This document shows positions 57,650 through 64,000 of a DNA stretch of 64,000 nt, one piece after another. The translations under genes and the position numbers were made by a program. Location: the NCBI GenBank assembly GCA_027922465.2, contig BQMF02000171.1, forward strand, positions 310,001 through 374,000. Direction: 5' to 3'. Positions within the stretch are counted from its first letter, which is position 1. Every line of letters begins with the position of its first letter. The stretch is from Turritopsis dohrnii. Taxonomy: Eukaryota > Cnidaria > Hydrozoa > Anthoathecata > Oceaniidae. Under the pieces are notes generated by a model. That model had not been told where the DNA came from, did not search any database, and saw only the letters and a program-made list of their open reading frames with translations.

Positions 57650-57790
57650 CACGTGCTTTTATACTAATCGTGAAAAAAGTGTATCTCGCCTCTATGTGGT
57701 TTTACGCGCTACTAAGAAGAACTTGACCGTGAAATTTAATTAAATATATCACTCTCTAAAATAAAAGTGGTATGCACTTACGCGATTATT
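57650..57790 (-). repeat. Dispersed repeat, copy B
   Basis: Inverse match to 19850-20005, sharing the GTGCATACCACTTTTATTTT block and the CACGGTCAAG edge. Confidence 0.6.
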
Positions 57791-57949
57791 ATGATAAGAT
57801 TTATTCCTTTACAGTTCGTGATCCAAACGACTTGAAACTTGGTCATGCTAAAGATATGTTCAAAATTAGTTTGTTTCAAAAATTTTTTTCAGGGGGTTTG
57901 GTTAGGAGAAAATAGGGAAAATGAGGTTTTTGAAAGTATTTTTTGCATA

Positions 57950-58576
57950 TCTATATATTAATAGCTGATTCTTCGTTTGTCAGTAAGTCACGCAAAATGG
58001 TAGATAAAGTTGTGAGTGAAATTATTTCTTTTTTTTGTGTGTGACGTGAGTTCGAAGCAAATACATGCAACCCCAATCGAACGTGACTTTTTTTGGCTGA
58101 TGAACTAATAGGAATAACATTTTGTTTTTATTATTACTGTTAGTTTTATATTCCACGTGGCTTTGAAAACAATACATCATTTATTCATTTAGCATGTGCC
58201 TTTTTTCTCTCCTCCCGTGTGAACTTTTTAAGAAGAGAAACCATTTTCCCCCAGTTTGATAGCACCCATGTTAGAGCGCGTAACTTTTTTAAAACAAAAG
58301 CTAATAAAAAGTTGAAGATTTTTCTCCCTGCGTTTTGAGTGTGTTGTTGTACTGATCATCGATTGTTTAAAAAAATAAATAAGTAACACATCATGAATTT
58401 TGGGTTTTTTTGGAACCATTGTTTCAACTGATATTTGATATTTGATTTCGAATCTGCCTCTGGCTGAACACAAGTTGTACGAGCGGTTTTTCAGGAAATT
58501 TGAGGTTTATTGGGGTCTCCGGGGTGACACAGAGCAGGTGCACATAGGCGGCGAGCGACGCTGCCTTTGTGTCTAG
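57950..58576 (+). mobile_element. Non-autonomous Helitron-like element
   Basis: It starts TCTATATATTAATAG directly after A (57949) and ends CTAG (58573-58576) directly before T (58577), as expected for insertion between A and T. A GC-rich hairpin, GGCGGCGAGCGACGCTGCC (58547-58565), lies 7 nt before CTAG, matching the Helitron 3' signal. The length is 627 bp and it has no coding capacity. A second copy is split at 38434-40247. Confidence 0.75.
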
Positions 58577-58633
58577 TTCTTTACTGAAAAGTCAACTAAG
58601 CAATAAGATGTTGCGCACTAGTTATTTGCCTAA

Positions 58634-58664
58634 ATTGGATGGGTACCGCTTATCCAATTTAGTT
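58634..58664. repeat. 10-bp perfect inverted repeat
   Basis: TAAATTGGAT and ATCCAATTTA are separated by about 11 bp, just upstream of the Polinton-like block. Confidence 0.55.
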
Positions 58665-58784
58665 CAAATAAAAAGGATTTGAGAGCTTAAATGCAATACT
58701 TTTTGAATATCTATCTGAATTATCCAAAAAATTGCATTTTTCGGCTTGATTGAATTGCAAATTTAGTGCAATTTTTTTCGCAAA

Positions 58785-60200
58785 ATGCAACGCGTGCATG
58801 TCGATGTAGCTGATATTAGATATTTGGGAATTGCAAATATCAAATATGTGCTGTTATGTGTCGATCTTTTTTCATCATATGTTTTTGCGTACAGAATGGC
58901 AAACAGAACAACATTACCAAAGAAAATCAGAGAATTCTATATGGAAATTGATAAATACAGGTTTATAAAAGAGGGTGGTGATGGTAGAAGGAAACCGATG
59001 AGTGTTCAAGGTGACAGTGAATTTACACATAATGACGTTATTATAAACGCCAGTAAGGAATACGGTGTGGAATTATATTCCAAAAAACGGGGGTCACGCA
59101 TTTGCAGCCGAACAAAAGATGCGTGTCTTAAAAGAAATGCAACAAAGTACGGTCGTGTTATAAAACGAAAAAAAGGGAAATACGCGAGTTCCGCGCCGAT
59201 AAAAGAGATTGTGAGAAACATGAATGCTCGCGTGTTGGAAAAGTACGGCTTCTCGTCGCACGAAGCATTCACCAGATTGTTAAATAGCGACGTAGATCAG
59301 GTAGTCTTCAACGTCAATCGAGTGGAGAAATCGCAAAAACCACATAGGCGTGTGGCAAGATATTACGAAAAGAAAAACAGACGTACTGGTAATAATAGAT
59401 ATGAATTAACTATCGGTGACAAGGTGCTCGTTGCAATGCACAGACTCAAGAAATCGAGTGTCGGTAGAGAGGAATTTATCAAGTACACCACTCAAAATGT
59501 CAAACTATTTGACGAAGAAAATGTTTACGCCATCGTTAAAAAGAAACAAATGACCGATTTCAACGAATCAACCGATCAGAAACAGTATTATTATTGGGTG
59601 GAACACGTCGAAACCGGAGACAGTTTAACAGGTTGTTTTGCTAGGCAAGATTTATGCAAGATATATAAAAAGAAGATGTTATCTTTTGATAAAGCCGAAA
59701 TTGAAGAATACAATGGTGAGATAACACTGAAAATACAAAATACAGATATCGATCAAGAAGTAATTAAAATAAAGGAGGGACAATTTATTACACTATTAAA
59801 GGCGTTGATGCACAGAGTAACACGTTATGTCGTTAACTCAAAGGTAAAGGTTTATCAGTATCAGTTAGCTTCGATATCAAAATATGACGATCCAACAAAA
59901 AAATATCTAACGTTAAAAAGATGGTATAGGATGAAATTGCTTTTTCCGTTGCGTGCATCAATGGGAAGTATAAAGAGCTCCTTGCAAAGGTATCATCCAA
60001 ACGAAAAATACCTTGTAAAGTCATACTTTACGAGCTACAAATTCCCGCTGCCAATATTCGATAAATACATTTATAAGTACGATCAGATTCTTCGTGACAG
60101 TGAAGTTGTAAAAGCCGACCCACCGGTTGTTTATTACGACATATATAAAATGTATAGAGACAATGGTAGAAATGCTTTTGTCCGTATCATTTTCCCATGA
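58785..60200 (+). pseudogene. Polinton/Maverick-like integrase, locally frameshifted
   Basis: The 471-residue frame starts at ATG 58785. The rve-type core includes VHVDVADIRYLG (first Asp), LLCVDLFSSYVFAYRM and VQGDSEFTHNDVI (second Asp). Residues ~100-120 read as Arg/Cys-rich nonsense; the adjacent frame there contains the Glu-bearing segment expected after YGVELYSKK, so two compensating frameshifts (about 59088-59140) remove the catalytic Glu region without closing the ORF. The conserved PIKEIVRNMNARVLEKYGF follows, then a basic C-terminus. A stop lies just upstream of the start, so the N-terminal zinc domain is missing. Integrases of this type are used by Polinton elements for insertion. 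Assignment rests on pattern, not alignment. Confidence 0.55.
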
Positions 60201-60263
60201 TACAATACTACCAAAAGTATTTCGTTATGTTCTAGAATAGATATTTGGAGATCTATCGCCAAT

Positions 60264-60740
60264 ATGACCTTTACAGTTCCATTGACGTTAACATATTCTA
60301 ATTGGACTAACCAACACGCATTGTACGATACTTATTCGAAAGTAACAAACCCAACAGATAATATGACTACGTTGTACTATAACAATTTGGCAGTAGAAAG
60401 TGGAATTTTCGATCCAACTTCTGATATATACAAATCGGATTTGTACAAGAACGAATTAGAGTATTTGCTAAGTGGGAAATACGATTTTCCACTGTCTAAT
60501 GTATTCACATACAAACATATTACGAGTTCCCAAGGACTCATGGATGTGTATGCTGGTCATGGCTTTGATTGGAGAGAACGGGGTTTATTTTATATATCCT
60601 ACAAAGATGCAAACACCGTACCATCAATGGTTAATCAATGTATATTTCTTTTACATGAGTTGGTAAAGAACGGGCTGTATGTAACACATGAATTGTTTAC
60701 TGTTTGGAAAGATACATTTGCTTTTTACGTATGTGTTTAA
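60264..60740 (+). CDS. Unidentified ORF next to Polinton-like integrase
   Basis: The 158-residue frame starts at ATG 60264 (MTFTVPLTLTYSNWTNQHAL), 63 bp after the integrase stop. The composition is aromatic and Asn/Thr-rich, as in many Polinton structural proteins, but no specific capsid or protease motif is visible. The reading frame ends in ...FAFYVCV, where a neighbouring frame (60704-61024) continues smoothly, so a frameshift may have split one longer protein. Confidence 0.45.
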   Translation: MTFTVPLTLTYSNWTNQHALYDTYSKVTNPTDNMTTLYYNNLAVESGIFDPTSDIYKSDLYKNELEYLLSGKYDFPLSNVFTYKHITSSQGLMDVYAGHGFDWRERGLFYISYKDANTVPSMVNQCIFLLHELVKNGLYVTHELFTVWKDTFAFYVCV

Positions 60741-61024
60741 TGAATGGGTCGTTACTCGCGGTGGATGTTACAAACAAGCAGATGGTTGCTATTAATAAAG
60801 GTGGGACTACCACGACAACAACAGACGATGAAATACTATACAGTCACAACCCAACACCCACACCTTTTATAAATAGACAAAAGACGAACAGATACATCAA
60901 GTTGACCTCAAAAACACTGACTTCTCAGACGTATAGAATAAATTATTTAAATGATGTTAGAGACGGGTCGTTAAAGAACAGTTTTTTTTCCATTGATAAT
61001 GGACCCCAATTGGAATTCGCTTAG
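60704..61024 (+). CDS. Continuation ORF beside the Polinton-like block
   Basis: The frame contains NGSLLAVDVTNKQMVAINKGG, a Thr run, and PTPFINRQKTNRYIKLTSKTLTSQTYRINYLNDV. The overlap with the previous ORF (60704-60740) suggests the two were once one reading frame. Not recognised. Confidence 0.4.
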   Translation: MERYICFLRMCLMNGSLLAVDVTNKQMVAINKGGTTTTTTDDEILYSHNPTPTPFINRQKTNRYIKLTSKTLTSQTYRINYLNDVRDGSLKNSFFSIDNGPQLEFA

Positions 61025-61166
61025 GGGAATTAAAAAAATTGATTTGACTAAACAATCCACTCATTTCTCAATCAAAGAATGTTTACAATTTCAAATAGAA
61101 ACACCATTACAAAAAACAACAATAGCTACTGCTGATGATAATAATGATAACAGCAACAATATATAA
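60999..61166 (+). CDS. Small 55-residue ORF overlapping the previous one
   Basis: ATG 60999 starts MDPNWNSLRGIKKIDLTKQS and ends at TAA 61164-61166. It is in a different frame from the previous ORF and overlaps its last 26 bases, an arrangement seen in compact viral-like elements. The Asp/Asn-rich tail is low in complexity. Support is limited to its being open and well placed. Confidence 0.35.
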   Translation: MDPNWNSLRGIKKIDLTKQSTHFSIKECLQFQIETPLQKTTIATADDNNDNSNNI

Positions 61167-61175
61167 CCGTTAAAG

Positions 61176-61232
61176 AGAAAAACTGTTCCTCTTTCTGCAC
61201 TTCTAACATTAGTACATAGCTAATACAACGGA
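61176..61232. repeat. Inverted repeat (12 bp)
   Basis: AAAAACTGTTCC and GGAACAGTTTTT flank about 30 bp after the Polinton-like ORFs; possible transcription-end or element-end signal. Confidence 0.5.
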
Positions 61233-61258
61233 ACAGTTTTTTTTCTATAAGAAATAAA

Positions 61259-61489
61259 ATGGTGCCTGCAAGACAGTTAAATTCACGCAAGGTTGAAGCA
61301 TCTCTGAAAAGGAACATTATTCCTTTAGTAAGTAGTAGACATTTTATTTTTAGTTTTGATTAACTAATGTTTTCTAAAATGTCCTTTTTAATTTTCTCTT
61401 GTTCTATACAGATACACGAAACAGAGGACAGTGCCAGCTTGCCGAGCACTGTGGACGTCAAACGATGCTTGAAATTTGATATCAAATAA
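61259..61489 (+). CDS. Two-exon 48-residue ORF
   Basis: Exon 61259-61327 (MVPARQLNSRKVEASLKRN, donor GTAAGT) joins exon 61412-61489 (IHETEDSASLPSTVDVKRC..., acceptor after TATACAG) in phase, ending in TAA. It is basic at the start and unrecognised. It may be the truncated front of a longer gene. Confidence 0.4.
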
Positions 61490-61520
61490 ATGACTGACGT
61501 TCGACAGGATTTTGTCTGAA

Positions 61521-62276
61521 ATGTTTGGAGTTAAGTTCTTGATATTGTGCGTAACAGGAGTTGCACCTTCAAGACATGGAGCAGCACCTGTTCATCCTGG
61601 TATTGCACATTTCCTATGCTACAAGAATGCTAGTGGTATGAATGAAAATACTGTTTTCACCGCTTCCCAATACAACAATTTTGACGTGGAAATCAAAATT
61701 ATCAGACCAAAAAAGATTGAATCTCAGTGTGAATTAGCACTAAACAGCTTAAAAGTAGTTATCAAGGTAAGGACTTTCTCAGTCTACCTTTTTAGGACGA
61801 ACTAAACATATTTCTGGAACAACTGGTTTTAATATTTTCTTTATTTATAGGATTTTAATAGTACTTTTGCAAGGACTATAATTAACGAAAGCAACAAACA
61901 CTGCGTTGCAGCGGCCAATTCTATCAATCACGGTCAGGCCATTAACATTTTGAAGCAAAATAATGACGTTCTTTGTAATGTACCATTACCATACCGTATT
62001 ATTTGCAGTGGGAACTCCATTGCCAACGCATCTTTGAACTTGAGAAGACACGGGTTTATTCACAATTTTAATGAATGTGGCAATGTGAGTTTAGTAGTTG
62101 AACCTTCTTCTGGTTTCCCAAAAGTATTAAAAGAAGTTAATATGGTAATGAAAGATTTGAAACACGCATTGTACCGAGGAGATGCAAAAAAGCAGAAAAC
62201 GGTCTGTATATACCGTTTTTCTTTGATTTCTTTTCTTTTTTCTCGCATCAAGTCTCCAGTCTCTAGCCAACTCTAA
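61521..62276 (+). CDS. Unrecognised two-exon gene with possible signal peptide
   Basis: Exon 61521-61766 starts MFGVKFLILCVTGVAPSRHG, a hydrophobic start that could be a signal peptide. The donor is GTAAGG, and exon 61851-62276 continues in phase (DFNSTFARTIINESNKHCVA...). Cysteines are spaced through the protein, and a basic DLKHALYRGDAKKQ segment lies near the end. The last ~25 residues after KKQK look non-conserved and may be an unspliced tail. A further exon-like frame at about 62370-62490 (DEYLQKLATNKTVQELVLKN..., donor GTAAGA) may belong to the same gene. Function unknown; it is one of the few loci here that does not look transposon-derived. Confidence 0.45.
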
Positions 62277-62489
62277 TAGTCTTTCCAAGAGCACAGGACT
62301 GAAATTCAAATCTGTTAGTTCGCTTTAATTCTGGTGTCTTTATTTCGGTTTAACTGTGTGTTCTTTCACGTATTTGTGTTCTGTGGATGAATATCTTCAA
62401 AAGCTGGCGACAAACAAAACAGTGCAGGAACTGGTCCTTAAAAACTTGGCCCAACTGCAAAAGTTAATGCAAAACGAATTTTGTTTGGT

Positions 62490-63190
62490 AAGAAGTGACA
62501 TTTACATTTTCATTAAACTTTGTGCTTCGTATCTAAAAGGGACATGACATGTTTGTTTATTCAAATTAGCCTTTTCACCCCTCTGCAACACAATTTTTAA
62601 ATAAAAATTGTAGAACCTTTCTTCAAAAGAACTTCGAAACTAGATTTCAACAAGTCTTAGCTTTCACAATTGTTTTTCCTATGTTTCAAGACCATAGACC
62701 AAGTGGTTCAAAACGAATCCGCCTGAAGCCGTCTGAAGCAGTGGTTGAAGGCTGTGACCGCTGAAGCGGTGAAGCCGTCCTTTTGTTCCCAATATGATTT
62801 CTCAACACTCTTTAACATTTTGCCAAACTTTGGAATTTTCTTAAGTCCAGTTGCAGCCTCGTTTCCAGTTTCAACCTCGTTTTCGTGAATAAAAAGGTGA
62901 TACTTGATTTGACACAGTTATGAGAGGCGATGAAGAAAGGAAACTCGTTAAATATCAAATGAAAGACTGAACTCTGGCGAAATTATCAAACTGTACTGTT
63001 TTTGTGCACGAAAACATCTAAAAAGAAAGTTCTTACTTGTTCCACATTCACCGACATGTTTTTATGTTAGGCTGGTTTATTACTTTTAATCGAACATAGG
63101 TTAAAGAACAAAATAGATATTAATTACCCTTGTCATATGGACACAGTATCTCATATGCTTCAGGTATAGAGACGTTTCATATAAAGGCTA
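62490..63190. other. Non-coding stretch
   Basis: Contains a short CTGAAGC-rich patch (62720-62780). No other feature. Confidence 0.4.
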
Positions 63191-63196
63191 GTGCCT

Positions 63197-63254
63197 CTAC
63201 TGCGCAGTAGAGATCTGACTACTGCGCAGTAGACATGATTCTACTGCGCAGTAA
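63197..63254. repeat. Three 14-bp palindromes at exact 22-bp spacing
   Basis: CTACTGCGCAGTAG occurs at 63197-63210 and 63219-63232, with CTACTGCGCAGTAA at 63241-63254. The starts are exactly 22 bp apart. It could be a protein-binding array or a tandem repeat. Unlike CRISPR, the spacers are only 8 bp. Confidence 0.8.
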
Positions 63255-63407
63255 AAATCCTTATTCAACAGCTCGACATGGGTGGCAGATATGAGCGACC
63301 GTAAATAATAAAAACTGATTTTTACATTAAATATGACGAATGTTTTATTAAACGTTTCCTATTGTAGTATTTTTTCTGATGAAAATCAAATTTGTTTGAA
63401 AGAAATG

Positions 63408-63912
63408 TTATGAAAGGGTGAATGAACGAAAATTCTTTTTTAGAAAACAAAGAATTCTCTGTACAACGGTCATGCTGCTTTTTACTTGCATAACTTTCCT
63501 CCTTGTTGGTGGTGTTCTTGAAATTTTCTCACTATTAGCATCAAGTGTCATGACAACTGAGCTGTTTGTAGTACATTGACCCAGTTTTCTGCACTCTTTC
63601 ATTTCTGCTTTGCATGAACAGTCTTGATGGCACTTTTACAAATGAATATCAAGTCTATCATTATAACGAAAACACTTGGCACACGGCTGAGGTTTTCCTG
63701 TACCATTATGGGTAACATTTGTAATATGATTTCCAAAATCTAGCTATCTTAATATTAACCAAATGCTTTTTTGCTAATTGAATGTCTATTCCTTTCCCTT
63801 CAAAACCACACTGATCCATTGAACATAGCACCTTTGATACAGCATCTTTGAATCCCAAATGTTTCACCAAATGTTTTCCACAAAGTTTCAAGTAACTTCT
63901 TACTTCTTGCAC
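63408..63912 (-). pseudogene. C2H2-type zinc-finger gene fragment
   Basis: The exon begins at 63912 after TATTTTAG and reads VQEVRSYLKLCGKHLVKHLGF...AKKHLVNI. After a frameshift near 63720 the next frame gives PCAKCFRYNDRLDIHL, a stop, then KCH: one C2H2 finger broken by a nonsense codon. The remaining downstream frame to 63408 is Ser/Arg-rich. The function of the source gene is unknown. Confidence 0.45.
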
Positions 63913-64000
63913 CTAAAATATAAAAATTAAATTTTGACTTCAACTCATTTTGATAATTTTGAGATGATTACTATTGCCCGAAGATCAATCTATTAGGAAC

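Noticed and set aside
63197..63254. CRISPR array
   Set aside because: Only three short palindromes with 8-bp spacers in a eukaryotic repeat-rich context.

Overview
This window looks like transposon-dense, AT-rich animal DNA. I infer a hydrozoan cnidarian such as Hydra. The evidence is short GT-AG introns of about 100-170 bp, poly(A/T)-rich intergenic sequence, and a mix of repeat families typical of that lineage: Mag-like Ty3, DIRS, Penelope, piggyBac, pogo/Tigger, Helitron, Polinton, BEN-domain and SWIM-domain mobile genes. No rRNA, tRNA, CRISPR array or bacterial-type operon was seen, and no gene could be assigned to a housekeeping function. Almost every recognisable coding stretch belongs to a mobile element or its relic.

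Layout. 0.2-3.5 kb: pogo-like DNA transposon (minus strand) with a nearly intact transposase and a second acidic ORF, flanked by clusters of TGCGCA. 3.8-4.4 kb: SWIM zinc-finger fragment. 4.7-5.6 kb: Penelope RT plus GIY-YIG relic. 6.4-7.9 kb: decayed Tigger-like transposase ending in a PHD-type finger. 11.6-16.2 kb: a divergent gene pair, a four-exon gene with a HADNC/GHTKF core (minus) and a BEN-domain gene (plus). The same pair recurs in decayed form at 31.75-34.0 kb. 21.4-25.7 kb: complete DIRS-type tyrosine-recombinase retrotransposon with a run of 35 G inside RT. 25.7-26.1 kb: a fold-back. 28.0-28.8 kb: DUF6589-like exons. 30.7-31.5 kb: hAT C-terminus. 34.6-37.2 kb: piggyBac with TIRs. 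38.4-40.2 kb: Helitron-like repeat split by another insertion. 40.3-45.4 kb: DNA element with a Myb/SANT-like ORF, itself interrupted by a young Mag-like Ty3 LTR retrotransposon with 92-bp LTRs and a 5-bp duplication. 46.0-49.9 and 51.5-55.0 kb: two long-inverted-repeat elements carrying the same unusual gene family. 56.2-57.2 kb: mariner relic. 57.95-58.58 kb: a cleaner Helitron copy. 58.8-61.2 kb: Polinton-like integrase and small ORFs. 61.3-62.5 kb: unidentified spliced exons. 63.2 kb: a 22-bp-spaced palindrome array. 63.4-63.9 kb: a C2H2-finger fragment.

The strongest candidates for something new are two. First, the pair of elements at 46-55 kb: inverted repeats of about 1.2 and 0.65 kb, TA at both ends, shared TTTACCCC motifs in the arms, and a cargo protein with an acidic PDTDVF/GCD core that I infer to be PIN/FEN-like, ending in a Cys-rich CXC-like tail. 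No recognisable DDE transposase is present. Second, the twice-seen divergent pairing of the HADNC/GHTKF gene with a BEN gene, which suggests a two-gene mobile unit. Many of these genes are intact except for a single stop codon, so the families were probably active recently.
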